Positions 34,138 to 41,984 of a stretch of DNA of 64,000 nucleotides are shown here, piece after piece. Source of the DNA: Eubacteriaceae bacterium CHKCI004 (lineage in GTDB: Bacteria > Bacillota > Clostridia > Lachnospirales > Lachnospiraceae); NCBI GenBank assembly GCA_900016875.1, contig FCNR01000025.1, forward strand, positions 62,001-126,000. The letters are read 5' to 3'. The notes under the pieces were generated by a model that ran no database searches, was not told the origin of the DNA, and worked only from the letters and a program-made list of their open reading frames with translations. The translations under genes and the position numbers were made by a program. The first letter of the stretch is position 1; each line of letters starts with the position of its first letter.

Positions 34138-35064
34138 CTATCCCGCTAATCTTACTGCTTCTTTTTCCAGAGAAGAATTATATTCTTTTTCATACTCATT
34201 GGGGGAAAGATATCCACAATGGCTGTGACTCCTTTTTGTATTATAGAAGGTTTCGATGTATTCAAATACCAGTTTGTATGCATGCTGATGATAATCAAAG
34301 ATGCGGAAGCGTCCCAGCCATTCCCTTTTTATCAGCGCATGGAACGATTCGATGCATGCGTTATCCCATGGATATGCTTTCCTTGAATAACTGTTTGTCA
34401 TATCTTTTGTTTCTTCCAGGAAAATCTTTGATACATACTGACTTCCTCTGTCTGTATGTATCAGGAGGGGATGTTTGATGCGGCGGTTCTGTTTTGCTTT
34501 TTTCACACAATCTGCCACATGGACTGCTTCCAGTGTCGTACTCAGTTCCCAGGCGATAATCTTCCGGGAATACAGGTCCATGATACTGGTCAGATAGACA
34601 AAACCATCCAATGTCCATATGTATGTAGTATCCGATACCCATACCGCATCCGGACGTTCCGGAGAAAACTGCTCATCAAGGATATTTTTAAGACCGGCAC
34701 TGAAGTCAGGCTGCACCGTTGTCTGTATATAAGGTTTTACCCACTGGGCGCGCAGCCCCATCTGGCGCATATAATTCCCTACTGTCTTTTCTGAAATATG
34801 TCTTCCTTTTTTGAGAAGTTCCTGCGTAATCTTCGGTGCCCCGTAATTTTTGTGGGAATCGGCATAGATGTGACGGATATCCTTTTTGATTTTTCCCCGG
34901 TATCTTTGTGCCGCAGAGGGCACACGTTTTTTCCATGCATAGTAACCGGAACGCGAAACACCCAGATGCTGCAGTATCCCGCTGACACAGACAGGGTGTT
35001 TCCCAGAGTGCTGTTCCATTTCTGCTGTATATTTGGATACAGCAGTATAAATGTTCTGTGTCAT
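34138..35064 (-). CDS. IS3 family transposase OrfB (IS150 group)
   Basis: The 308-residue DDE integrase has catalytic residues in VSDTTYIWT, LIHTDRGSQY and ACIESFHALIKRE, and an HTH_21 segment HLGVSRSGYYAWKKR. Its ATG overlaps the orfA stop (ATGA), so it can be made by reinitiation, or as an OrfAB fusion by slipping at the same G GGA AAA site as in copy 1. Length is normal. Confidence 0.92.
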   Translation of the reverse strand: MTQNIYTAVSKYTAEMEQHSGKHPVCVSGILQHLGVSRSGYYAWKKRVPSAAQRYRGKIKKDIRHIYADSHKNYGAPKITQELLKKGRHISEKTVGNYMRQMGLRAQWVKPYIQTTVQPDFSAGLKNILDEQFSPERPDAVWVSDTTYIWTLDGFVYLTSIMDLYSRKIIAWELSTTLEAVHVADCVKKAKQNRRIKHPLLIHTDRGSQYVSKIFLEETKDMTNSYSRKAYPWDNACIESFHALIKREWLGRFRIFDYHQHAYKLVFEYIETFYNTKRSHSHCGYLSPNEYEKEYNSSLEKEAVRLAG

Positions 35065-35360
35065 TTTCCCAGGATACTGATTGCTTTTTTTAATACTTCC
35101 AAGGCATCTTTCGTATCCCGCAGTTCCCGTTTCAACCTGGCGATCTCTCTGGCTTCTTCACTAGCATAGTTACCGGAACCGGGAGAAGGGACAGAGCCGT
35201 TATTTACTTTTGCAGAGTGAATCCAATGTTTGAGTGCGGATTCACTGATTCCGAGATTATCTGCCGCCTGCTTTGCTGTCAGTTCAGGATGATCTTTTTT
35301 ATAACGGACAGCATCTTCTTTAAACTGTTGAGAATATTTTGAACCCTTTGACATGACCAA
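35061..35360 (-). CDS. IS3 family transposase OrfA
   Basis: The 99-residue protein has an HTH (LTAKQAADNLGISESALKHWI) and a C-terminal leucine-zipper-like helix EIARLKRELRDTKDALEVLKKA. The last eight codons, AISILGK and stop, coincide with the frameshift heptamer at 35064-35070, as in the copy at 23725. It gives end recognition and multimerisation. Confidence 0.92.
   Translation of the reverse strand: MVMSKGSKYSQQFKEDAVRYKKDHPELTAKQAADNLGISESALKHWIHSAKVNNGSVPSPGSGNYASEEAREIARLKRELRDTKDALEVLKKAISILGK
35064..35070 (-). other. programmed -1 frameshift heptamer G GGA AAA (copy 2)
   Basis: Minus strand CTG GGA AAA TGA: slipping one base back gives GGG AAA ATG ACA, the orfB frame. Same heptamer as in IS3 copy 1. 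Confidence 0.75.
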
Positions 35361-35449
35361 ACTCCTTTTCTTTTTATTATTTTAGTATAGCATGGAATAA
35401 AAGATTTAGATGGTCACGTTTATTTTGTACTATTTTTATCCTAGTATCA

Positions 35450-36098
35450 AAGTGACTGGGAGATCCGGCAGCTGCGGGAGGAGGTGAAGACAGAAGAGAA
35501 CGATCCCAACGGGGAAAAAATGACAGGAGATAACATCCATTGAGATCAACTGCGTAAGATCAATGCTGACATCGTAGCCTGGATCACGGTGCCGGGGACA
35601 AAGATCGATTATCCGGTGCTGCAGTGTTACACTTGGAATGAATATCTGCATAAAGATTATAAAGGCGAGTATAGCTACCCTGGCTCTATATTTATCCAGC
35701 CGGGTGTGAGTTTTTTCGACCAGCATGTCGTGGTCTATGGACATAACATGGCCAGCCGGGCGATGTTTGGTTCTCTTCATGACTATGAATCGAAAGATTT
35801 TGCGAGAAAACATCCTGACGTATATATCTATGAGCAGGGAAGGACGATCCATGCCAGTATTTACAGTACCTATGATTGTGAGGATGCCAGTGAAACATAC
35901 AGGACATATTTTCAAACGGAGAAAGAATGGGTGACCTGGCTGACAATGACTGTGAAGGATAATTACTATGATATGGGAGTGGTACCTGTCAAAGAGGATA
36001 GGGTGATCACACTGTCTACTTGTTCTACAGGTAAAAGTGAAGATTCAAGATATACTGTACACAGTGTGATAAAAGAGATTACAAACGATGTGGATTAA
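35450..36098 (+). pseudogene. srtB: class B sortase, second copy, 5'-truncated and with a nonsense codon
   Basis: The sequence matches 21399-22068. The first 34 codons, including the membrane anchor, are missing because IS3 copy 2 ends at 35449. The codon for Trp65 of copy 1 (TGG) is TGA here (35541-35543). Downstream the frame is open and keeps the catalytic His, Cys (TLSTC) and Arg (SEDSRYTVHSV). Identity to copy 1 is nearly complete to about 35870, then falls clearly. An internal frame from 35589 could encode a soluble catalytic fragment, but without an anchor it is unlikely to act as a sortase. Confidence 0.88.
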
Positions 36099-36124
36099 AA
36101 ATATTATGGAAAGAAGGAGAGATC

Positions 36125-36490
36125 ATGATGAATCTGTCGGTTTTGTTGGGAAGGCTTGTTCATGAACCAGAATTGCAAATGAAAGAAAAAGTTGATAGTA
36201 CCACTTATTGGTGCCGGTTTCGGATTGCAGTAGATCGGGAATATACAAAAGAAAAGGAAGCTGATTTTTTTAACTGTATTGCTTATGGCGGCAGGGCAAG
36301 ATACCTGGTATCCTATGCGAAAAAAGGAGGACGTCTGCTGGTAATTGGACAAATGAGGACAGGCAGCTATGTGAAAAAAGATGGAACAAAGACTTATTTT
36401 ACAGAACTGTCTGTGACAGACTGTCAGGTCATTGATTTTGCAGATCAGGAAAATATAGATTCTAAAATGAAAGATCAAAATCCAATATAA
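36125..36490 (+). CDS. ssb: single-strand DNA-binding protein (short SSB), copy 2
   Basis: The 121-residue OB-fold protein parallels copy 1 (NLSVLLGRLVHEPEL, DFFNCIAYGGRARYLVSYAKKGGRLL) and diverges after about residue 75. It follows the sortase pseudogene as copy 1 follows the intact sortase. AAGGAG lies 5 nt before the ATG at 36125 and 8 nt before a second ATG at 36128; the latter matches the start of copy 1. It appears intact, so the element encodes two SSBs. Confidence 0.88.
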   Translation: MMNLSVLLGRLVHEPELQMKEKVDSTTYWCRFRIAVDREYTKEKEADFFNCIAYGGRARYLVSYAKKGGRLLVIGQMRTGSYVKKDGTKTYFTELSVTDCQVIDFADQENIDSKMKDQNPI

Positions 36491-36493
36491 GAT

Positions 36494-36697
36494 TTATGAT
36501 TCATCTTTGATGTATTTCATGATGTCGAATACATCGCAGTTGAGAATGGTACAAAGCTGGTTAATGGTATTGACAGTAACACTTCTGCCATATTTGAGGG
36601 CATAATAAGTGGAACGGGAAAACCCTCTTTTTTCAAGTTCGTAAGAACTGATATGTTTCTTTTTCATTGTCTCAAATAATGGTTCGTAACTGATCAT
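36494..36697 (-). CDS. small XRE-type HTH regulator
   Basis: The 67-residue protein is nearly only a Cro/C1-like HTH (SSYELEKRGFSRSTYYALKYGRSVTVNTINQLCTILNC), similar in design to YozG-like regulators. The ATG at 36697 with AGGTGA 9 nt upstream is preferred; an in-frame GTG at 36703 is an alternative. It is convergent with ssb copy 2, three bases away, and has no equivalent behind ssb copy 1. It may control the divergent promoter at 36824. Confidence 0.7.
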   Translation of the reverse strand: MISYEPLFETMKKKHISSYELEKRGFSRSTYYALKYGRSVTVNTINQLCTILNCDVFDIMKYIKDES

Positions 36698-36823
36698 ACC
36701 CACACATCACCTCATATGTTTATACCTAATTATATGTATATGTATGAAAAATCGGTATGTGTGAATATTCATACATATAAGAGGAAAGAGATGAATAACA
36801 GTTATTTTCCAGTATAAGAAATA

Positions 36824-36852
36824 TTGAATATAGAGAAATATTCGTATATAAT
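36824..36852 (+). promoter_or_regulatory. promoter of the BlaI-like gene (now separated from it by IS66)
   Basis: TTGAAT (36824-36829), 17-nt spacer, TATAAT (36847-36852), then a ribosome site AAGGAGGAAA at 36891-36900 just before the IS66 insertion point. The region between the small HTH gene and here (36704-36823) is AT-rich with ATATGTATATGTAT-type repeats and no gene. Confidence 0.75.
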
Positions 36853-37103
36853 AATATGTGTAAAGATTCGCACATATTTTGAAAAAATGTAAGGAGGAAA
36901 ATATATTGAAAGTAAGCGCTAAATAATCGACCGGATAGCAATGAATCGGATTTTATGAGATACTTCAGATACTTGGAGTAATTCACTTCATATCCGGATC
37001 TTGGATTTACAAAAGTTGCGATTTCACTTCATATCTACCGTTGCTTTTGTTGTACCTGATTACTCCAAAGTCTAACTTCTTAACTTTACAGGAGATGAAT
37101 CAA

Positions 37104-37463
37104 ATGAGTACAGCTTCAATCTCGCAGGATCACTGGTTAGAACTGATCAGCCAGTGCAGATCCAGCGGACTTACGGATCGTCAGTGGTGTATTCAGAACG
37201 GAATCCCTACCAGCACGTTTTATTACCACGTAAAGGCTTTGCGAAAGAAAGCCTGTGAGATTCCGGAAACTTCTGTTGCTGCCACACAGAAACAGGAGGT
37301 GGTCCAGATCCCGCTTTGGGAAACAGAATCACATCCGGATACCGTTCCGGTTTCTTCACCATCGGTCTGCCTCGAAATGCAGGGGATCCGTATCGAAATC
37401 CATGAACAGGCCGGGGCAGATGTGATCCGTAATACACTGCTTGCCCTGCGGCAACTTTGTTAG
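37104..37463 (+). CDS. tnpA: IS66 TnpA (OrfA)
   Basis: The 119-residue protein has an HTH-like N-terminus (WLELISQCRSSGLTDRQWCIQNGI, TSTFYYHVKAL), the IS66 OrfA pattern, and a C-terminal beta segment VCLEMQGIRIEI. The ATG at 37104 follows GGAG at 37091; an in-frame upstream start at 37041 is not supported. Needed for IS66 transposition together with TnpB and TnpC. Confidence 0.85.
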   Translation: MSTASISQDHWLELISQCRSSGLTDRQWCIQNGIPTSTFYYHVKALRKKACEIPETSVAATQKQEVVQIPLWETESHPDTVPVSSPSVCLEMQGIRIEIHEQAGADVIRNTLLALRQLC

Positions 37464-37810
37464 GCGAGCTGTCCGGTGTGGCAAAATTTTTCCTGGTGAC
37501 AGGCTACACCGACATGCGCAAGAGCATCGACGGGTTAATGGCAATCGTCCGGGACACCTATGAATTGGATCCATACAGTAACTCCCTGTTCCTTTTCTGT
37601 GGGAGACGCTGCGACCGGATCAAGGCGCTTCATTTTGAAAAGGATGGATTCTGCCTCTATTATAAACGTTTGGATAACGGTCGGTTTCAATGGCCCAGGG
37701 ATTCTTCCGAAGTAAGAAACCTTACCCGCCAGGAATACCGATGGTTACTGGAAGGGCTGTCTATTGATCAGCCTAAGGCGATCCGCCCGGCCAGGAAGAA
37801 GGATTTTTGA
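37457..37810 (+). CDS. tnpB: IS66 TnpB (Orf2)
   Basis: The 117-residue protein carries the family pattern VTGYTDMRKSIDGLMAIV, LFLFCGRRCDRIKALHFEKDG and YKRLDNGRFQWP. It starts at a TTG overlapping the tnpA stop by 7 nt, so translation is coupled. Role in transposition is essential but biochemically undefined. Confidence 0.92.
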   Translation: MLGELSGVAKFFLVTGYTDMRKSIDGLMAIVRDTYELDPYSNSLFLFCGRRCDRIKALHFEKDGFCLYYKRLDNGRFQWPRDSSEVRNLTRQEYRWLLEGLSIDQPKAIRPARKKDF

Positions 37811-37874
37811 TCTTTGTGCAAAAGGGAGAAATTTTTTCCTGCTCTTATAGGCTGATAAAAAAACTGCGGATGAC

Positions 37875-38012
37875 TTATCCACATGATAATGGGACAGTTA
37901 AAAGCCCCGGTGGTGGATAACAGGCTCTATTTCTCACTGGATTGTCATTTATATGTGGAAACCATAAATTTTTTCCCAGGTAACTACCTGTAAAATCCGT
38001 CCGTTATCCACA
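37875..38012. other. DnaA-box-like cluster between tnpB and tnpC of IS66
   Basis: The 304-bp gap 37811-38114 has no gene. It holds two perfect DnaA-box matches TTATCCACA (37875-37883 and 38004-38012) and a third at 8 of 9 positions on the opposite strand (TTATCCACC, 37912-37920 reversed). Two perfect 9-mers plus a near match in 140 bp is unexpected by chance. Confidence 0.45.
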
Positions 38013-38114
38013 TTTTCTTTTCGTTAAAATGACGGTGGCAGTACTGCGGGAAATTCGCCTTTTTGCTGAGTTTCCGGTATAATAGGAACCAGTAAAAAGA
38101 AAGGTGGTCCCTTC

Positions 38115-39752
38115 ATGCCGCAGTCAGAAATGGAAGCGCTCCTGCAGCTTCAGAAAGAGACAATTGAATCCCTAAGGCAGCTTGTAGAGAGCCAGCGTCT
38201 TACCATTGAACAGATGTCCAAAAGCCACGAGGAGCAGACCGCACAGCTAAACCAGACGATTGCAAATCTTAATGAAACAGTCGAATATCTGAAGAAAAAG
38301 CTGTTTGCGTCATCCAGTGAAAAATCAAACAAGGATGTATTTCCAGGGCAGATAAATCTGTTCAATGAGGCAGAAGCTGCCGCGGATCCATCGGTTCCGG
38401 AACCAACTCTGGAAGAAGCCGTCCGTGGTTATAACCGCCAGGCAAGGAAACCGAAGGCTGCCAGGGAAGAGATCCTGGCAGGACTGCCGGTGATCGAAGT
38501 CCCATGTACAGTGCCGGACGAGGACAGGAACTGCCCCTACTGCAATACTCCGATGGAAGTCATCGGGAAAAAGGTTGTCCGTGAGGAACTGCGGATTACC
38601 CCTGCAAAAGTGGAACGGATCCAGTATGTCCAGGAAGTCCTTGGCTGTCCAGAATGCAAGAAAGACGGCGCTTCCGTTATCGTTGGAGCTGAAACACCAA
38701 GCCCGCTGCTGAAGCACAGCCTTGCGTCTCCTTCCACGGTTGCTTACGTGATGTACCAGAAATATGTGAACAGCATCCCGTTATACCGCCAGGAAGCGGA
38801 CTGGAAACAGCTTGGAGTGAAGCTTTCCAGGGCGACACTGGCGAACTGGGTCATCAAATGCGGCATAGATTATATGGAGCCGGTGTATGAACAGCTTCAC
38901 CGGCATCTGCTGAAGAGGGACATCATCCATGCAGATGAAACACCCTGCCAGGTACTGAAGGAGGAAGGGAAAACGGCACAGTCCAAGTCCTATATGTGGC
39001 TGTATGGCTCCGGAAATGACGGGCTGCCGCCGATCCGTCTGTATGATTACCAGCCCAGCCGGGGCGGATATCATGCGGAAGAATTCCTGAAAGGATTCTC
39101 CGGATACCTTACCTGTGATGGCTTCAACGGCTACAATAAGCTGAAGGATGTCATCCGCTGCGGCTGCCTTGCCCATATGAGACGGTACTGGCATGATGCA
39201 CTTCCCGGGAAATCGAAGAAATCCCCGGATAAGACTCCGGCAGAGATTGGTTTCGATTACTGCAACCAGTTATTCGAACTGGAAAAGGAGTATGCGGATC
39301 TGGATGCCGATACACGGAAAGCCAAGCGCCTTGAGACGGAGCCTGCCATATGGGAGGCTTACTGGTCATGGCTTGAAACTGTGAACCCAGCTGGCGGAAG
39401 CCGTCTGGCCAAAGCGGTGACCTATGCGAAAAACCAGAAGCCATATATGGAGAACTACCTGTTGGATGGGAGGTGCTCCATATCGAACAATATCGCAGAA
39501 AATATAGCCCGCCCCTATGCGGTAGGACGGAAAAATTTCCTGTTCCACGATACTGTAAAAGGCGCCCGTGCCAGTTCCATCATTTACAGTTTAGTAGAAA
39601 CTGCAAAACTCAACAATCTGAACATCTACGCATATCTGGAGACCGTACTGCTCTATATGCCGGACTACAAAAATGAGCCCGAAGGTATAGAAGAGCTGAT
39701 GCCCTGGTCTGACATGATACAGCAGAGCTGTCAGATCAAAAACAAACATTGA
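38115..39752 (+). CDS. tnpC: IS66 family transposase TnpC
   Basis: The 545-residue DDE transposase has an N-terminal coiled coil (about residues 1-70), a zinc ribbon (CPYCNTPM ... CPECKK), the DDE core with HADETP and CDGFNGY, and the C-terminal SNNIAENIARPYAVGRKNFLF signature with the late Glu. Length is normal. It starts at an ATG with AAAGGTGG upstream. All three IS66 genes look intact, so the element may be active. Confidence 0.95.
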   Translation: MPQSEMEALLQLQKETIESLRQLVESQRLTIEQMSKSHEEQTAQLNQTIANLNETVEYLKKKLFASSSEKSNKDVFPGQINLFNEAEAAADPSVPEPTLEEAVRGYNRQARKPKAAREEILAGLPVIEVPCTVPDEDRNCPYCNTPMEVIGKKVVREELRITPAKVERIQYVQEVLGCPECKKDGASVIVGAETPSPLLKHSLASPSTVAYVMYQKYVNSIPLYRQEADWKQLGVKLSRATLANWVIKCGIDYMEPVYEQLHRHLLKRDIIHADETPCQVLKEEGKTAQSKSYMWLYGSGNDGLPPIRLYDYQPSRGGYHAEEFLKGFSGYLTCDGFNGYNKLKDVIRCGCLAHMRRYWHDALPGKSKKSPDKTPAEIGFDYCNQLFELEKEYADLDADTRKAKRLETEPAIWEAYWSWLETVNPAGGSRLAKAVTYAKNQKPYMENYLLDGRCSISNNIAENIARPYAVGRKNFLFHDTVKGARASSIIYSLVETAKLNNLNIYAYLETVLLYMPDYKNEPEGIEELMPWSDMIQQSCQIKNKH

Positions 39753-39827
39753 AGTTGGAGCAGTTTGTTTCAACTATAGTAGAACACTTAGCAAAAGTCT
39801 AGCCGGTTTATTATTTAGCGCTTACTA

Positions 39828-40223
39828 TTGAAAAAAATAACAGATAGTGAACGGGAAGTGCTTAATCTGTTGTGGGATATGGGGGAACCCCTTAGTTCGA
39901 CAGAAATCGTGAAATTGAGTGTAGACAAAACCTGGAAACCTAGTTACATTCATATCATGATCAAGTCTCTGCTGGATAAAGAGATGATTAGAGTGGCTGG
40001 TTTCAAAAAGACAACAAAAAATTATGCACGTGTTTTTGAACCGACAATGACAAGGGAACAATGGAGTTTGATCCAGATAAAACAGGGGAAAAACGAGTAT
40101 GGTGATTTGATTAAAAAAATGCTTGTTTCTTTTTTGCAGGAAGAGACGGATGAAAAAATCCTGAGTGAGTTATCAGAATCCATCACAAAAAGGAAAAAGG
40201 AACTGAACGATGTTTCTTCTTAA
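39828..40223 (+). CDS. BlaI/MecI-type penicillinase-repressor family regulator, ribosome site removed by IS66
   Basis: The 131-residue protein has the winged helix of this family: ITDSEREVLNLLWDMGEPLSSTEIVKLS, YIHIMIKSLLDKEMIRVAGF. BlaI-type regulators are dimeric repressors usually paired with a BlaR1 sensor protease; no such partner is present. The TTG start lies in the right copy of the IS66 target duplication. Before insertion it would have followed AAGGAGGAAAATATA (now at 36891). Now the upstream bases are IS66 end sequence with no ribosome site, so translation is probably poor. Confidence 0.8.
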   Translation: MKKITDSEREVLNLLWDMGEPLSSTEIVKLSVDKTWKPSYIHIMIKSLLDKEMIRVAGFKKTTKNYARVFEPTMTREQWSLIQIKQGKNEYGDLIKKMLVSFLQEETDEKILSELSESITKRKKELNDVSS

Positions 40224-40456
40224 TTTAATCCCTGAAAAAATTCTGAGATATCTACACAAAAAATTTTGGATAATGCGATAAGTTCGCTTACTTTAATATT
40301 CATGCGGTTGGTTTCGATTTTTGCATAACTGCTTTTCGATATCTTGATCCCCATAAGCTGTAAACGAGCGATTGTCTGGTCCTGTGTCAGACCAGCACGC
40401 TGGCGAAGATAGCTGATATTGCGACCAATATCCATATCTGGTCTGATTTTCTGCAT
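40220..40456 (-). CDS. XRE-family HTH regulator
   Basis: The 78-residue protein is a full Cro/C1 HTH domain (NISYLRQRAGLTQDQTIARLQLMGIKISKSSYAKIETNRMNIKVSELIALSKIF). It is convergent with the BlaI-like gene, their stops overlapping by 4 nt. A perfect 36-bp palindrome lies 72 bp upstream of its start and is the probable operator. AAAGGAA precedes the ATG. It probably represses itself and the rightward transcript. Confidence 0.82.
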   Translation of the reverse strand: MQKIRPDMDIGRNISYLRQRAGLTQDQTIARLQLMGIKISKSSYAKIETNRMNIKVSELIALSKIFCVDISEFFQGLN

Positions 40457-40527
40457 TATAATTCCTTTCTTTTTCCACTATGTTATACAGAATATAGATT
40501 GATTATATGCAGTATTTTAAATCCAAT

Positions 40528-40563
40528 GTTTCGTTATAAAGAAATGTTTCTTTATAACGAAAC
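40528..40563. promoter_or_regulatory. perfect 36-bp palindrome, probable operator
   Basis: GTTTCGTTATAAAGAAA (40528-40544), TG, TTTCTTTATAACGAAAC (40547-40563): 17-bp arms without mismatch. Each arm also contains TTATAA, so a -10 element could lie within. It sits between the minus-strand HTH gene and rightward sequence, as expected for a divergent operator. Confidence 0.75.
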
Positions 40564-40581
40564 AGATTAAAAGGAGAAAGT

Positions 40582-40635
40582 GTGTCATATAAAGTTAGCC
40601 AAAAGGATTATAAAAAGAATAAGAAAAAGCAGTGA
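40582..40635 (+). CDS. 17-codon reading frame with good ribosome site, possible gene stub
   Basis: GTG at 40582 is 5 nt after AAGGAG and opens MSYKVSQKDYKKNKKKQ, then stops. It lies just right of the 36-bp palindrome. It may be the surviving start of a deleted gene or a short leader peptide. The rest of 40636-40816 holds nothing recognisable. Confidence 0.25.
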   Translation: MSYKVSQKDYKKNKKKQ

Positions 40636-40816
40636 AAACAGATGGAGGTAAGTGGAGGTGGAAGTCTAAAAATAAGGATGATATGATATACTTATGATAC
40701 TTTGACTGAGATAAAGGCTTTTTTGTTTTTCATCAAGTAAAAGTGCATACTGAAATCTGGTATGTAGAAAGCAAGAGAATTATTTGCAGTTAGAGATTAC
40801 AAAAATCCTAGGCATA

Positions 40817-40845
40817 TTGTTTTTCCTCGATTATAGTAATATAAT
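40817..40845 (+). promoter_or_regulatory. promoter of the Ig-like secreted protein gene
   Basis: TTGTTT (40817-40822), 17-nt spacer, TATAAT (40840-40845). Ribosome site GGAAAGGAG lies just before the ATG at 40876. Confidence 0.75.
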
Positions 40846-40875
40846 ACAATTAGTATAAAGAAAGGGGAAAGGAGC

Positions 40876-41958
40876 ATGAAAAATCTCAAAGCCAATTTAA
40901 TCAAAGTAACTATGTTGTTAGCAATTTTGTTTGTTGCAGGTGCAGGAGTTAACACTCAGGCAAAGGCAAAACCTAAGTTAAGTAGTAAGAAAATTACTAT
41001 TAAGGTAGGTCAGAAAAAGAAACTCAAAGTAAAGAATGTGAAAAAGAAAAAGGTTAAATGGTCTACAAAGAACAAAGCCATTGCAACCGTAAACAAGAAA
41101 GGCAAGGTAGTTGGTAAAAAGAAAGGTAAAACTACTATCATTGCAAAAGTAGGTAAGAAGAAACTGAAATGCAAAGTAACTGTTAAAAAGAAATCTTCTA
41201 CAAAGAAGAGTAGCAATAAGAGTTCTTCCTCGAATAAGAAGCTTAATTTGAGTAAAGAAATCAAAAAGCAACTTCCGTATGGTGATGATTATACAACTTT
41301 CTATTACCCAGAAACTTTATCATTAGGAACAACAACTGATTTATTTAAATGTGTTGGAAATGCTGGTGACACACTTCCAACACCATCAAACGAAATTAAA
41401 TTAAATTATTACAAATGGTATAGCTCAAATCCAAGTGTTATCTCTATTGATAAGTATGGCGTAGCAACAGCCCATAAAGAAGGAAAATCTAAAGTATACT
41501 TCAAAAGAGTAAATAAGCAGGGTGAATGGGTTACATCAAAAACTGGTACAATCACTGTCAAGAATTTAGGTAACGTAACTTACACAGTTGCGTATGGTTT
41601 AAACAAGGATTGGGTTGATTTATCACCAAAGTATTATGAAGCAGTTACTAAAAGTATGAATCAACCTGGAGCATACAATTATGTAAATGTTACAGTAACC
41701 AATAATTCTGATTCTCCAATTGTGATTGAAAATACTTTTGATATTCAAACAGGTAGTTGGTGGTATTTCCATACTGTAGATGATAGTAAAACTACTATTC
41801 CTGCAAAATCATCGAAAACTATTCTATTTAGATTAAGCGCAAAAGGTGGAGTATTTAATACTAGCAGCATTTACAGATTTTGTTTAGAATATTCTATTCA
41901 AAATAAAGATAATGGAATTTACTATTATCCAGATACAAATTATTATGAGCTTTGGTAA
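40876..41958 (+). CDS. secreted lysine-rich protein with BIG_2-type Ig-like domain
   Basis: The 360-residue protein has a signal peptide (residues 1-30, hydrophobic VTMLLAILFVAGAGV, then QAKA). A BIG_2-like domain at about 33-105 has the usual WSTKNKAIATVNKKGKVVGKKKGKTTIIAKV pattern. A Lys/Ser linker (105-125) follows, then a second Ig-like segment (WYSSNPSVISIDKYGVATAHKEGKSKVYF) and a beta-rich C-terminal domain. The N-terminal third is extremely basic, which may serve attachment to anionic wall polymers, as no wall-sorting signal is present. Very AT-rich, with its own promoter and terminator. Confidence 0.78.
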   Translation: MKNLKANLIKVTMLLAILFVAGAGVNTQAKAKPKLSSKKITIKVGQKKKLKVKNVKKKKVKWSTKNKAIATVNKKGKVVGKKKGKTTIIAKVGKKKLKCKVTVKKKSSTKKSSNKSSSSNKKLNLSKEIKKQLPYGDDYTTFYYPETLSLGTTTDLFKCVGNAGDTLPTPSNEIKLNYYKWYSSNPSVISIDKYGVATAHKEGKSKVYFKRVNKQGEWVTSKTGTITVKNLGNVTYTVAYGLNKDWVDLSPKYYEAVTKSMNQPGAYNYVNVTVTNNSDSPIVIENTFDIQTGSWWYFHTVDDSKTTIPAKSSKTILFRLSAKGGVFNTSSIYRFCLEYSIQNKDNGIYYYPDTNYYELW

Positions 41959-41984
41959 ATAGTTAATTTAATTAAATAACTTCC

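Larger units (their letters stand above)
34088..35449 (-). mobile_element. IS3 family (IS150 group) insertion sequence, copy 2
   Basis: A relative, not a duplicate, of the copy at 22762: same gene order and end pattern but divergent sequence. The left end begins TGGTCCTCTGTCAAGAAATT; the right end inverted begins TGATACTAGGATAAAAATAG, both then reading GTACAAA. The right end abuts a truncated sortase gene at 35450. No clear target duplication (left flank CGGAG, right flank AAGTG), so one flank was probably deleted or recombined. Confidence 0.75.
36912..39825 (+). mobile_element. complete IS66 family element with 8-bp target duplication
   Basis: The 2914-bp element has perfect 15-bp terminal inverted repeats, GTAAGCGCTAAATAA (36912-36926) and TTATTTAGCGCTTAC (39811-39825). 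The 8-bp target TATTGAAA is duplicated at 36904-36911 and 39826-39833, the TSD length known for IS66. It carries tnpA, tnpB and tnpC in order. Base composition is much higher in GC than its AT-rich surroundings. The insertion point is the start codon of a BlaI-like gene. Confidence 0.95.

Noticed and set aside
35450-35588. Intact second sortase starting at 35589
   Set aside because: Lacks membrane anchor and part of the beta-barrel; an upstream in-frame stop and the IS truncation make it a pseudogene.
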